Below, one piece after another: positions 7,339 to 15,946 of a DNA stretch of 64,000 bases. The stretch is from CAADGV01 sp040290295 (lineage in GTDB: Bacteria > Bacteroidota > Ignavibacteria > UBA10030 > UBA6906). The stretch lies in the NCBI GenBank assembly GCA_040290295.1, contig PSMW01000006.1, positions 1 through 64,000 on the forward strand, in the 5' to 3' direction. How positions within the stretch are numbered: position 1 is the first letter of the stretch; the number at the start of each line of letters is the position of its first letter. The notes below the pieces were generated by a model, which worked only from the letters and a program-made list of their open reading frames with translations, searched no databases and had not been told where the DNA came from. Position numbers and translations under genes: made by a program.

Positions 7339-9909
7339 TCACCACAAAAAGAAGACTCCCCACTGCCACGGCTGTGCGTGCTCGGGGTGTTTGAGCATTT
7401 CCAGCAGCGCATTGCGGTACGCGACATCCACCGCCGCTCCGCGGAGCAGATGCGCGTAGAAACCTTCGTTGAACAACTTCTTTACCTTGCGTGACGGCAT
7501 CGCACTGTTGGTCACGACCGACGCTGTGCCGTTCATTTTCAAGATGCGCACGACCGCCGGAGGAACACCCGACTCCTGAACGGAAGAGAGAAGAATGGTA
7601 TTGAAGGGTGGGAGCGCAAACAATTCGCCCATCGGAACTGCCTGCGTTCCCGCGTACCCCGCAACATCTTTCAGCACGATCACCGATGCGCCGGGATGAT
7701 CGGCGTGGAGGTGCAGTTCCAACGCTGCATGGAGAAAGTCGCCGCTTTCCCGCTGCAGCGCACCCCAGATTGCCTCGCGTCCGAGCAGGAGCTTCGCTTC
7801 ACGGAAGAACGCTTTCGCATCGCGCACTTCGTACTCCACATCCACGGCACTGCGTCCGGGGTTGCCGAATCCGACCACACGTGGATAGAGTTTGAGTGGT
7901 GGACGCTCGAACCGAAGCATGTCGGTGTCGGTTGCATACTGCACGGCAAATCGCTGCACAACGTAAGCGCCGCGTTGACCCTCCGCCTGCAACGCATGAA
8001 GCGGGATTAGCGGATAATCCTCCGGCAAGAGGAAGATAAGGCGTTGCGTGCCTTGTGCTGCGCGTTCGGCGGGGCGCACCAGCACGCTATACAAACGCGA
8101 GGAAAGCTCTCGAAGCCGCTGAAGGCTTGTGCCCTGCTGGTCGCGCACGTGCGTGGCGGCGGCTATCCTGCGCGCGTAGTCGTTGACCATGCTTTTCAGG
8201 TCGGCGCTGCCCGTCGCCCCGATCGATGGGACGAGCGCCCGATTGGTGAGCACGAGATGATACAGTGCTCGTCGGGTGGGGAAGAGAAGAACGAGTGCCG
8301 CGCCATCGGGGAGAGCACGCTGTATCTCCTTGAGTGAAGCCGGTTCGAACGTAAAGAGAGCGCTCATGCGCGGGAACGCTTCCGCAAGCGAGTCGCCGGC
8401 GTGTGCCATGCGACGCCTCGCCGCAGCAAGCCGCGTACGCAACTCTGGTCCGAACGACGCGAACACATCGTACGCCGTGCCGGCTTCTGCAAGCGCGTTC
8501 AGCGTTCCGATAGTGTTGTGGCGGAGATGGGCAAAAATCTCCACCGCTTCGTTCACACGAGCGTTTCCCGTACGCGGCGTCATGGCGTTGTACATGTGCA
8601 GCAGCTCCCGTCGTCGTTGCCGTTCTGCCCAGAGAAATGCTTCATCGTACGACTGCAGTTGCAAGAGAAGTTCGGTGAGAATCTCCGGGGGAGTCGTCTG
8701 CTCGAGGGTAGAGAGTGTCTGTTCGCAATCCACAAACACATCGAAGGGTTCGCGTTGAGGAATGAGCAGTTCGTCCTGCGCGGCGGAGCGAAAGGCGCTC
8801 AACGCTTCTCCGATGTTCTTTTGGCTGAGTGCAACATAGCCCAAGCACGCGTTCGCATACACGCGCGCCCACAGCACGTCGGTGCTCTCCAACAGCTCGG
8901 CAGCCGCGCGGTACATGGCCGGTGCATCGGCGGTTTGGCGGGAGCAATGCGCCAACTGCAGTACGGCATAGCCTTCCAGCAGCTTGTTCCCGCGGGCGAT
9001 CGCAGACTTGAGTGCAGTCGTGAAGAATGTTCGTGCCCGCTCCCGTTGGTTGTGCCGGAGATAGATGTTGCCGACACGCATCAACATCTCCTCGCGCAGC
9101 GATGCCGACCCGCGGGTGAGGTCGGTCAGTTTCAAGCCTGCAGTGAAGGCAGCAAACGCGTCCGCTCTCTTTCCCATCTTCTCATACGCAACCGCCCGCC
9201 ACTGATGCAATTCGATCACCAGAAGCGAATCGTGCTCGCTCTCTGCCAGTGCGAGTGCATCTCCGAAGGCACGCAACGCTTCATCGAACTCCGAGCGTTG
9301 CAGCAAAGAGACGCCAGCAGTACGACGCAGGAGCGCAACTCCCTTCACGTTGTTTTCCTGCCCGTACGCTTCCTGCAACTCCGTTTGCACGCGATGTTCG
9401 AGGCTCGTGTCGTAGAGCGTGATGCACAGCGGTAGCATCGCTTCTTTGAGACGTCGAGCGCCGTACACTTCTCCGACTGCCTCCTCCAGACGCGCTTGCT
9501 CTTGCAGCAGTTGCAACGCTTGCCGGTCTTCGCCGCGCATGCGGTACAGGCGTGCCTGCGCGAGCACAGCGGCGCGTGCTCCTTCCTTATCGCCTTGCGA
9601 AGCGTACGCCTCCTTTGCACGGGCAATCAACAGCGCTGCGCTATCGAACCGAGCCGATTGCATGAAGAGCATCGCAAGCGCCAAGGAATGTTCACCGACA
9701 ACGGCCTGATCCTCGAGTTGTTCAGCGAGCTGAAGCGCAGCCATACGATGTGCCCTGCTCTCGTGCAGGTCTCCCCGTGTGAGAGCATCCTCAGCCTCTT
9801 TCGCATACTCGCGCACGCGTCGTTCGATCGGCGTTTCCTCTCTGCCGCAACCGAATGCAGCCAGCATCCAAAGCACTACGATGCCGAGTATGAGGCACCG
9901 TCCGTTCAT
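7339..9909 (-). CDS. TPR-CHAT domain lipoprotein, catalytic Cys missing
   Basis: An 856-residue protein. The ATG at 9909 forms an ATGA overlap with the upstream hydrolase stop and starts a lipoprotein-like signal (LGIVVLWMLAAFGC). Residues about 25-480 are helical TPR-like repeats (LAMLFMQSARFDSAALLIARAK, AGVSLLQRSEFDEALRAFGDAL). The last ~250 residues match CHAT, a caspase-like peptidase domain, ending in EGFYAHLLRG, ALLEML and PWQWGVFFLW. A histidine is kept (HADHP, H738), but the SACESG nucleophile motif reads LSSVQESG, with Val777 replacing Cys. It is therefore probably a non-proteolytic scaffold or sensor on the membrane. Confidence 0.75.
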   Translation of the reverse strand: MNGRCLILGIVVLWMLAAFGCGREETPIERRVREYAKEAEDALTRGDLHESRAHRMAALQLAEQLEDQAVVGEHSLALAMLFMQSARFDSAALLIARAKEAYASQGDKEGARAAVLAQARLYRMRGEDRQALQLLQEQARLEEAVGEVYGARRLKEAMLPLCITLYDTSLEHRVQTELQEAYGQENNVKGVALLRRTAGVSLLQRSEFDEALRAFGDALALAESEHDSLLVIELHQWRAVAYEKMGKRADAFAAFTAGLKLTDLTRGSASLREEMLMRVGNIYLRHNQRERARTFFTTALKSAIARGNKLLEGYAVLQLAHCSRQTADAPAMYRAAAELLESTDVLWARVYANACLGYVALSQKNIGEALSAFRSAAQDELLIPQREPFDVFVDCEQTLSTLEQTTPPEILTELLLQLQSYDEAFLWAERQRRRELLHMYNAMTPRTGNARVNEAVEIFAHLRHNTIGTLNALAEAGTAYDVFASFGPELRTRLAAARRRMAHAGDSLAEAFPRMSALFTFEPASLKEIQRALPDGAALVLLFPTRRALYHLVLTNRALVPSIGATGSADLKSMVNDYARRIAAATHVRDQQGTSLQRLRELSSRLYSVLVRPAERAAQGTQRLIFLLPEDYPLIPLHALQAEGQRGAYVVQRFAVQYATDTDMLRFERPPLKLYPRVVGFGNPGRSAVDVEYEVRDAKAFFREAKLLLGREAIWGALQRESGDFLHAALELHLHADHPGASVIVLKDVAGYAGTQAVPMGELFALPPFNTILLSSVQESGVPPAVVRILKMNGTASVVTNSAMPSRKVKKLFNEGFYAHLLRGAAVDVAYRNALLEMLKHPEHAQPWQWGVFFLW

Positions 9910-10874
9910 CGAGCAGCATTCGAAGCCAGATAGTGATCGAAAAACTCCGTGATGCGCCGTCGGTATTCCTCTCCTCCCACTTCCATGACATCGTGATGAC
10001 GTGCGCCCGGTATCAGCCACAACGCTTTCGGCTCGTTGGCGGCGTTGTACACCTTCTCGGAGTAGTTGTACTTGATGAGATTGTCTTCTGTGCCGTGGAG
10101 GATAAACACAGGAATGCGGATGTGCTTCACTGCCTCCACAGGCGCGACATCGTTTGCTTTGAAATCAGCCAAATACTCCGAGCGCTTAATGACGATGTTG
10201 CGTAAATAGTGCCACGGGAGCTTGATCATCCGCTTTTGGTAGTCGTCGAACACCGTCCGCAGTGTCGCGAATCCGCTCTCGGCAACAATGGCGGCAACGC
10301 GGCGATCGATGGCGGCAACTTNNNNNNNNNNCGCCACCGCTGCACCCATCGACCAGCCAAACAGTCCGATCTTGCCGGCGTGAAGGTCGTTTCGGTTCAT
10401 GACGAAATCGATCGCCAACTGTGCATCGAACTTCTCGTGATAACCGTACGTGCAGTAGCGCCCGCCGCTTTCGCCATGACAGCGCGCATCGTACAACACC
10501 ACGTTGTACCGATGATCGTGCAACTCCTTCGCCATGATGAGTCCGGCAATCTTGCTCTCGCTGACGCCGTGCAAGATGATGATGGTGCCGCGCGCATCGG
10601 GCTGAGCGGGGATCAACCACCCGCGTAGCGCAAAGCCTTCTTTGGTTTGCAACACGAAATCTTCAGAGGGAAGGTGAAGGTCCGACGGATGAAGGATCGC
10701 CGTATGTTCGCGATACCACTCCACCGTCCGTCGGCGCGGTTGCAACAACAGCACGGGACCGATGACCAGCAGAATCAGGGAAATCGCCGCCATGAATCCA
10801 ACGATCAGAAGAATGAGTGCAAGAAGGAGGTTCACGCTGTATGGCTGTCGGTATTGTGAATAGAACACGCGCAT
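9906..10874 (-). CDS. Membrane-anchored alpha/beta hydrolase (interrupted by N-run)
   Basis: About 322 residues. One N-terminal transmembrane segment (LLLALILLIVGFMAAISLILL) is followed by an alpha/beta-hydrolase domain. Motifs seen are the oxyanion region ILHGVSESK, YDARCHGESGG, the nucleophile elbow GLFGWSMGAA, an acid-bearing FILHGTEDNLI and a histidine in GARHHDVM. This suits the serine esterase/peptidase family close to BEM46/FrsA-like proteins. Ten unknown bases fall just after the nucleophile elbow, and the frame continues correctly on both sides, so the gap size is about right. It is coupled to the TPR-CHAT gene by a 4-base overlap. The substrate is unknown. Confidence 0.8.
   Translation of the reverse strand: MRVFYSQYRQPYSVNLLLALILLIVGFMAAISLILLVIGPVLLLQPRRRTVEWYREHTAILHPSDLHLPSEDFVLQTKEGFALRGWLIPAQPDARGTIIILHGVSESKIAGLIMAKELHDHRYNVVLYDARCHGESGGRYCTYGYHEKFDAQLAIDFVMNRNDLHAGKIGLFGWSMGAAVAXXXXVAAIDRRVAAIVAESGFATLRTVFDDYQKRMIKLPWHYLRNIVIKRSEYLADFKANDVAPVEAVKHIRIPVFILHGTEDNLIKYNYSEKVYNAANEPKALWLIPGARHHDVMEVGGEEYRRRITEFFDHYLASNAAR
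10322..10331. other. Assembly gap (10 N)
   Basis: Ten consecutive N characters lie inside the hydrolase gene, four residues after the conserved GWSMGAA elbow. Both sides translate in the same frame, and the distance to the next conserved stretch (VAAIVAESGFA) is close to that of relatives. Confidence 0.98.
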
Positions 10875-10876
10875 GA

Positions 10877-10905
10877 AATATAGGCAGTGCCGTATAGGGA
10901 AGCAA
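10877..10905 (-). promoter_or_regulatory. Candidate promoter of the hydrolase-CHAT operon
   Basis: On the minus strand TTGCTT (10905-10900) and TATATT (10882-10877) are separated by 17 bases. The -10 box ends only 2 bases before the ATG at 10874. If real, the transcript would be leaderless or the true start would lie slightly downstream. Confidence 0.35.
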
Positions 10906-10961
10906 CCAATCTGCCTCGCGCTGGTAGTGATTGGGAAGTTTTGTGCATATATTTTCTGTCG

Positions 10962-12122
10962 ATGAAAGAATTCCGACAGACCTTCCCGCGTATAGCAATC
11001 GTGCACGAGTGGTTCACCGGCATGCGCGGGGGAGAAAAATGTGTCGAAGCGTTGTGCGAACTTTTTCCTCAAGCAACGCTCTACACGCTCGTGCACGTCC
11101 ATGGCTCCGTATCAGAAACGATCGAGCAGATGCCGATCCACACGTCGTTCATCCAACGAGTGCCGTTCGCGCGAACGAGGTATCGCCACTATCTTCCGCT
11201 CTTCCCCCTTGCGGTCGAACGATTCGACTTGAGGGGTTACGACATTGTCATCAGTTCCCACCACGCCGTTGCCAAAGGCGTGAAGACCGATCCGACGACG
11301 TTGCACATCTGCTACTGCCACACGCCAATGCGCTACATCTGGCATCTCTACGATGATTACTTCGGGGCTGGCAAAGCGAGCACCTTCACGCGAACGGCAA
11401 TGCGTTTGTGTGTGGGCTATCTACGGAGGTGGGACGTACGCACAGCACGCAACCCGCATCACTTCATTGCCAATTCCCAGAATGTGCGGCGACGGATTCT
11501 GGAACTGTATCAGCGCGACGCGGCCGTCATCTACCCGCCGGTGGATACTGCACGGTTTCGCCCGGCAGCAGCAGGTGACCAGTACTTCCTTATCGTGAGC
11601 GCACTCGTCCCCTACAAGCGCATCGATCTCGCCATCGAGGCATTCAATCATTCGGGCGAGCAACTGCTCATCATCGGCGACGGTCCGGAGAGGGAGCGAC
11701 TCCGGTCTCTGGCTGCGCCCAACATCTCGTTCCTCGGTTGGCAGCCAGACGATGCGTTGGTGGAGTATTACGCCAACTGCAAAGCGCTCATCTTTCCGGG
11801 AGAAGAAGATTTCGGTATTGTTCCCGTCGAGGCGATGGCTTCAGGTAAGCCGGTGATCGCGTACGCGAAGGGAGGCGCACTCGAAACCGTGATCGATACG
11901 CCGACCTTGAAAACGGGCGTGCTCTTCGCTCAACAAACCAAAGAGGCGCTTCACGAGGCAATCGAGCGCTTCAAGCAAACATCCTTCTCTCCCGATCAGC
12001 TCCGACGCCACGCTCTTCAATTCGATCGCTCGGTGTACAAGCAAAAGATGGCAAGCTTTATCATGAAAGAATGGGAACGGTTCCGATACCACTCTTCTCA
12101 CCTTGTACCGCAAGAGCGTTGA
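10962..12122 (+). CDS. Glycosyltransferase family 4
   Basis: A 386-residue GT-B fold glycosyltransferase. The N-terminal acceptor domain starts with RIAIVHEWFTGMRGGEK and includes HICYCHTPMRYIW, typical of WbaZ-like mannosyltransferases. The C-terminal nucleotide-sugar domain has VSALVPYKRIDLAIEAF, the conserved FPGEEDFGIVPVEAMASGKPVIAY and GGALETV. The E-x7-E pattern is present (E-DFGIVPV-E). The ATG at 10962 is chosen because upstream codons run into the divergent promoter region. It probably builds a surface polysaccharide. Donor and acceptor are unknown, and no polysaccharide cluster surrounds it. Confidence 0.88.
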   Translation: MKEFRQTFPRIAIVHEWFTGMRGGEKCVEALCELFPQATLYTLVHVHGSVSETIEQMPIHTSFIQRVPFARTRYRHYLPLFPLAVERFDLRGYDIVISSHHAVAKGVKTDPTTLHICYCHTPMRYIWHLYDDYFGAGKASTFTRTAMRLCVGYLRRWDVRTARNPHHFIANSQNVRRRILELYQRDAAVIYPPVDTARFRPAAAGDQYFLIVSALVPYKRIDLAIEAFNHSGEQLLIIGDGPERERLRSLAAPNISFLGWQPDDALVEYYANCKALIFPGEEDFGIVPVEAMASGKPVIAYAKGGALETVIDTPTLKTGVLFAQQTKEALHEAIERFKQTSFSPDQLRRHALQFDRSVYKQKMASFIMKEWERFRYHSSHLVPQER

Positions 12123-12174
12123 AAAAACTCTCGTCCATCTCACCGAACCTTCTCCCTTTCACTCTTTCGATTCG

Positions 12175-12203
12175 TTGACATTCCGCCGCCATTTCAGTAT
12201 ATT
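12175..12203 (+). promoter_or_regulatory. Promoter of the M23-bactofilin genes
   Basis: TTGACA (12175-12180) and TATATT (12198-12203) are 17 bases apart, a near-perfect housekeeping promoter. It also fits the Bacteroidota form (TTG, ~20 bases, TATATTTT). It lies 30 bases upstream of the M23 peptidase start. Confidence 0.65.
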
Positions 12204-12232
12204 TTTCAGCCAATTTTTATGAAGGTGCGGTC

Positions 12233-13096
12233 ATGTCTCTGCTCGGGAGCAAGCGAAGAAAGAAATCCCGGCTGTACGAAATCCTCATTATCCCGCACGG
12301 AGACGGCGGTTTGACCAAAAGCATCAAGGCAGGCGGCATGCAGCTCGCGATGTGGGGAGTGGCTTTGGCTGCGATGTTCTTCCTGATCTACTACTTCGTG
12401 TTTCGTTACACTCCACTGGGTGTCGTGCTTGGTGCTGACCCAGCGCTTCGTTCCGTTGCCGATAGCGTGGAGAACGACACACAACGCCGCTTGCGAGCAC
12501 TCGCTGAAGAAATTGCCGTCCTGAAAGACTACAACCTTCAGCTTCGTAAGGCACTGGGAGAGCGGCCTGCAAGCAGCGCAAACGCCACTACGGAGGGGCA
12601 AACGACCGAGCCGACGGCGGCACGTGAAGCTCGACAGGAACTTGGTGGCGGGGACTTCCCTCCTCCGACGTCAACAGTTGCGCAGCCGATTGCCAACGTC
12701 GAAGGATTGAGGGCATCCTTTCCGCTGCTTACCCCTATCAACGGCGTGCTGACGCGAGGGTTCGATCGCGAACAGCGGCACTTTGGTATCGATCTCGCTG
12801 CAAAGCAGGGGACACCGGTGCATGCAGCGGCAGAAGGCTATGTGGTGTTCGCGGGCTGGACGTATGAAGACGGCAATGTCGTCATCATCTCCCACGGCAC
12901 CGGCTACGTGACCGTGTACAAGCACAACAGCTCGATCCTCAAGACAACAGGCACATTGGTCAAGCGGGGCGAGCTGATAGCGCTGGTCGGCAATACCGGC
13001 GTTACCAGCACCGGGCCACATTTACATTTCGAAGTGCTGAAGGACGGTTTGCCCCAAGACCCGCAAGAGTATATGCTGACGGCGCCAAAGTTGTAG
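12233..13096 (+). CDS. M23 family peptidoglycan metallopeptidase
   Basis: A 287-residue membrane-anchored LytM-type endopeptidase. A short basic cytoplasmic N-terminus precedes a transmembrane segment (about 37-58), a short coiled coil (about 80-110) and a low-complexity linker. The LytM domain runs from about 165 to the end, with zinc ligands H183 and D187 (HFGIDLAA) and H263-x-H265 (GPHLHFEV). The bactofilin gene follows after 52 bases. Bactofilin/M23 pairs are known to shape cells in several phyla, and this pairing suggests the same. A GAAGG ribosome site precedes the ATG. Confidence 0.93.
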   Translation: MSLLGSKRRKKSRLYEILIIPHGDGGLTKSIKAGGMQLAMWGVALAAMFFLIYYFVFRYTPLGVVLGADPALRSVADSVENDTQRRLRALAEEIAVLKDYNLQLRKALGERPASSANATTEGQTTEPTAAREARQELGGGDFPPPTSTVAQPIANVEGLRASFPLLTPINGVLTRGFDREQRHFGIDLAAKQGTPVHAAAEGYVVFAGWTYEDGNVVIISHGTGYVTVYKHNSSILKTTGTLVKRGELIALVGNTGVTSTGPHLHFEVLKDGLPQDPQEYMLTAPKL

Positions 13097-13148
13097 CAGT
13101 ATCTCAACAACACCATCACGATGGAACGACGGTAGAGAGGAACGCTGC

Positions 13149-13520
13149 ATGGCAGACAAACCTCAAGGCAGTAGCGAGCTGACACTGATTGCAGCGAATA
13201 CCACCTTCGAAGGAAAGATCAAAACCGAGGGGAGCATTCGCATCGATGGCAAGTTCGTCGGCGAAGTGAACGCCAAGGCGAACGCCGCCGTCGGATTGAC
13301 CGGTAGCGTGGAAGGCACCCTTGCCGCACGCAACGTCACGGTCGCAGGAAAAGTCTCCGGCACCGTGATCGCTGCTGAGAAGTTGGTCTTGGAGGGGAAA
13401 TCGGTGATGCAGGGAGACATCCGCGCAGCAAAACTGGTCGTCGATGAAGGTGCAATGTTCGACGGGAAGTGCGACATGAAGCAATCGCTTTCGCCGCCGG
13501 GCATGCCGAAGAAAGAGTAA
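13149..13520 (+). CDS. Bactofilin (polymer-forming cytoskeletal protein)
   Basis: A 123-residue protein with the DUF583 right-handed beta-helix core. It begins at LTLIAANTTFEGKIKTEGSIRIDGKF with repeated G-x-[VI] strands (VGLTGSVEGTLAARNVTVAGKVSGTV), and short disordered tails flank the core. Bactofilins polymerise without nucleotide and localise cell-wall enzymes. The M23 peptidase immediately upstream is the likely client. The ATP synthase operon begins only 3 bases after the stop, so the two units may be co-transcribed. Confidence 0.93.
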   Translation: MADKPQGSSELTLIAANTTFEGKIKTEGSIRIDGKFVGEVNAKANAAVGLTGSVEGTLAARNVTVAGKVSGTVIAAEKLVLEGKSVMQGDIRAAKLVVDEGAMFDGKCDMKQSLSPPGMPKKE

Positions 13521-13522
13521 GC

Positions 13523-13819
13523 GTGAGTACGCCACACTCCTCGCAAAAGCCGTCGGCACAAAAACGCACGTCGTTTGCAGGAGGGGTGGTGGGGGACTTC
13601 GGACCTTTCCTCACACTGGGCCTGCAGTTGGCACTTTCTGTCGCCGTTTTCTTCTTCATTGGGTATTGGGTAGATGGATTGCTGGGGACATGGCCGTGGT
13701 GCACGATTACCGGCGCATTCATCGGAGCGGTAGGAGGACTGATCAAGTTCATTCGTGAGGCGACGGCGCTCGGCAGGAAAGCCGATGAAGAGATGAAACA
13801 CACGCATGAAGATCGATAA
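13523..13819 (+). CDS. atpZ: AtpZ/AtpI family protein
   Basis: A 98-residue membrane protein with two transmembrane helices (LTLGLQLALSVAVFFFIGYWVDG and TITGAFIGAVGGLIKFI), the AtpZ/AtpI pattern with the conserved G-W-D-turn. It is thought to help assemble the c-ring or move Mg2+. The GTG at 13523, with AGAAAGAG upstream, is preferred. A longer frame would overlap the bactofilin gene. It opens the ATP synthase operon. Confidence 0.82.
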   Translation: MSTPHSSQKPSAQKRTSFAGGVVGDFGPFLTLGLQLALSVAVFFFIGYWVDGLLGTWPWCTITGAFIGAVGGLIKFIREATALGRKADEEMKHTHEDR

Positions 13820-14195
13820 ACGTTTTCCTTTGCACATCGCCGGTTTGCTCGCGGTTGGCTTGCTGGTGACTGCGATCCCTGCTTCACGCGAAGGGAGCGA
13901 TACCCTGCTGGCGGTCATCGTCGGAGCGTTGCTGAGCACCGCAAACGTTCTGGCAGGTTTCTTCGCCATTGAGTACTCGTTCGATAAATCGCACGCAACG
14001 TTTCTGAAGGCGGTTCTAGGAGGTATGGGGATTCGCATGGTAGCCATGCTCGCCATCTTGGTAGCGCTTCTGCGCTTCGCGCACTTACCGGCGGTCGTGC
14101 TCGTCGCTTCGGTGCTGGGATTCTATCTCGCGTTTTTAATTGTCGAAGTGTTGTACATTCAACGAAAAGTTTCCGGTTCACAGCAAAACTCGTAG
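13806..14195 (+). CDS. Small membrane protein of the ATP synthase operon
   Basis: A 129-residue protein with about four hydrophobic helices (HIAGLLAVGLLVTAIPA, TLLAVIVGALLSTANVLAGFFAI, MGIRMVAMLAILVALL, VLVASVLGFYLAFLIVEVLYI). It overlaps atpZ by 14 bases and precedes atpB, the place where Bacteroidota and Chlorobiota often carry a second AtpI/AtpR-like protein. No motif proves this, so the role in F0 assembly is inferred from position. Confidence 0.7.
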   Translation: MKIDKRFPLHIAGLLAVGLLVTAIPASREGSDTLLAVIVGALLSTANVLAGFFAIEYSFDKSHATFLKAVLGGMGIRMVAMLAILVALLRFAHLPAVVLVASVLGFYLAFLIVEVLYIQRKVSGSQQNS

Positions 14196-14203
14196 GAGAG
14201 ACG

Positions 14204-15139
14204 TTGAGGTTCATGACGTTCCTTCAAGCATCGCACGAGACTGCCTCTCAGGCAGCCGAAGGCGCGCATCAAGCGGCGGCTGCCGGCGGGCAGGAAGCCA
14301 TGAGCGTCTCGGACATGTTCAAGCACCTGTTCGCGCACGTGCAGGACAGCAGAGAACTCGAACTCCCCTTTGTCGGTCACGTCCATCTCCCCCACTTTGC
14401 TCCGATCCAACTCGGCACCTTTACGCTCGATATTTCCATCACCAAACACGTCGTCTTTCTCTGGATTGCTGCTACGCTTCTCATCATCCTGATGACGATC
14501 GCCGCGCGCCAAAACAAGCGGCATCGCGTTCCGAAGGGTTGGGGCAACGTGGTCGAGGTGTTCATCGCATTCATCCGCGACGAGATCGTCCTCCCGAACA
14601 TGGGACCCGGAGGATTGCGCTACATGCCGTACGTCCTCACCACATTCTTTTTCATTCTTATCATGAATTTGTTGGGGCTGGTGCCGTACGGTTCTTCGGC
14701 AACGGGCAACATCAGCGTTACGGCGGGACTTGCGGCTATTGCGTTCGTGATGATACAGCTCGCTGCCATTCGCGCACAAGGGCTTGGACATTATCTCGCA
14801 CATCTCACCGGCGGTGTGCCCATGTTTCTTTGGCCCATCATGATCCCCATCGAAATTCTCGGTTTGTTCACCAAACCGTTTGCCCTGTGCGTTCGTCTTT
14901 TTGCAAACATGACCGGTGGCCATCTCGTGATCATTTCCTTGTTCGGTTTGATCTTCTTGTTCAAATCGTGGCCCATCGGTATCACGACAGCGGCATTCGT
15001 TGTCGCTATCAACTTCCTGGAGTTGTTCGTTGCTTTCTTGCACGCATACGTGTTCACGATGTTGACGTGCATCTTTATGGGCTTCGGCATTCAAGCGGGG
15101 AAGGCAGCGCACGCCGCCAGCAACGAGCAGGGCCATTAA
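14204..15139 (+). CDS. atpB: ATP synthase F0 subunit a
   Basis: A 311-residue inner-membrane subunit that forms the proton half-channels. The essential arginine is R231 in CVRLFANMTGGH. Other family segments are MNLLGLVPYG and FLHAYVFTMLTCIFMG. It has a long N-terminal extension rich in Ala, His and Glu (residues 10-50), as is common in this phylum. The TTG at 14204 has AGGAG at a 5-base spacing. The ATG at 14213 is the alternative and removes three residues. Confidence 0.95.
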   Translation: MRFMTFLQASHETASQAAEGAHQAAAAGGQEAMSVSDMFKHLFAHVQDSRELELPFVGHVHLPHFAPIQLGTFTLDISITKHVVFLWIAATLLIILMTIAARQNKRHRVPKGWGNVVEVFIAFIRDEIVLPNMGPGGLRYMPYVLTTFFFILIMNLLGLVPYGSSATGNISVTAGLAAIAFVMIQLAAIRAQGLGHYLAHLTGGVPMFLWPIMIPIEILGLFTKPFALCVRLFANMTGGHLVIISLFGLIFLFKSWPIGITTAAFVVAINFLELFVAFLHAYVFTMLTCIFMGFGIQAGKAAHAASNEQGH

Positions 15140-15206
15140 ATTCGGAGTGTTCAACGACGACACATCAGTTCAACATTCATCATTATCACATCAGGAGAAA
15201 GACACA

Positions 15207-15434
15207 ATGGAACATCTTGGTTGGGCATATCTCGCAGCAGGAATCGGAGCAGCACTCACCATTATCGGTGCAGGGCTCGGTATCGGTAAGCTCGCCGCAG
15301 CAGCAATGGAAGCCAGCGGCCGTCAACCCGAAGCCGCAGGCGCCATCCGCACCTCGATGATCATCTCCGCAGCGCTCATCGAAGGGGTCACGTTCTTCTC
15401 GCTGGTGATCTGCATTCTGCTCGCGCTGAAATAA
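15207..15434 (+). CDS. atpE: ATP synthase F0 subunit c
   Basis: A 75-residue two-helix proteolipid that forms the rotor ring. The loop is GRQPEA (38-43), and the ion-binding carboxylate is E59 in AALIEGVTFF. The first helix lacks the Gln, and the residue after E59 is Gly, not Ser or Thr. The sodium-binding signature is therefore absent and proton coupling is expected. The ATG at 15207 follows an AGGAGA site. An upstream in-frame extension is not family-like. Confidence 0.96.
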   Translation: MEHLGWAYLAAGIGAALTIIGAGLGIGKLAAAAMEASGRQPEAAGAIRTSMIISAALIEGVTFFSLVICILLALK

Positions 15435-15455
15435 TCATCTGTAAAGGACCCACTC

Positions 15456-15941
15456 ATGTTGGAAGTCAATCCGGGATTGATCTTCTGGACGATCGTCACG
15501 TTCCTCGCGGTGCTGGCGATTTTGGCGAAGACCGCGTGGAAACCGTTGCTCCATGCGCTGACGACTCGTGAAGAATACATCCGCACCGCGTTGCAGCAAG
15601 CCGAAGAGGCACAAGCCGAGGCGATGAGATTGTTGGAAGAGAATCGGCGCCAGTTGGCTTTGGCAGAGGCGCGAGCGCAGGAAGCAATTCGTGAGGGACG
15701 AGAAATGGGGGAACGCCTCAGGGTGGAAATCATCGAGCAGGCAAGTCAGAACGCACGGAAGATGGTCGAGCAGGCAAAAGAGGAAATTCGCCGCGAGCGC
15801 GACGCCGCCATACATCAGTTGCGCAGCGAAGTAGCCGACCTCGCCGTTGCCGCCGCAGGGAAGATTATCGACGCTCACCTCGACGTTCAGAAACATCGTG
15901 CACTCGTGGACAGCGTGATCAACCAACTTCGACCGAGCTGA
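15456..15941 (+). CDS. atpF: ATP synthase F0 subunit b
   Basis: A 161-residue peripheral-stalk subunit. One N-terminal membrane helix (GLIFWTIVTFLAVLAILAK) continues into a long charged coiled coil (about 35-145), ending with the family's A-A-G-K-I-I-D-A-H-L segment. Spacing to atpE is 21 bases and to atpH 5 bases, all on the same strand. Confidence 0.95.
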   Translation: MLEVNPGLIFWTIVTFLAVLAILAKTAWKPLLHALTTREEYIRTALQQAEEAQAEAMRLLEENRRQLALAEARAQEAIREGREMGERLRVEIIEQASQNARKMVEQAKEEIRRERDAAIHQLRSEVADLAVAAAGKIIDAHLDVQKHRALVDSVINQLRPS

Positions 15942-15946
15942 GCACG

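Noticed and set aside
10322..10331. Frameshift or broken gene at the N-run
   Set aside because: Both sides are in the same frame, and the spacing to the next conserved motif fits the family. It is an assembly gap, not a mutation.
14140..15360. 406-codon open frame overlapping atpB on the same strand
   Set aside because: It is out of frame with atpB, which has all family motifs. This frame has Ser/His/Arg-rich composition and no similarity.
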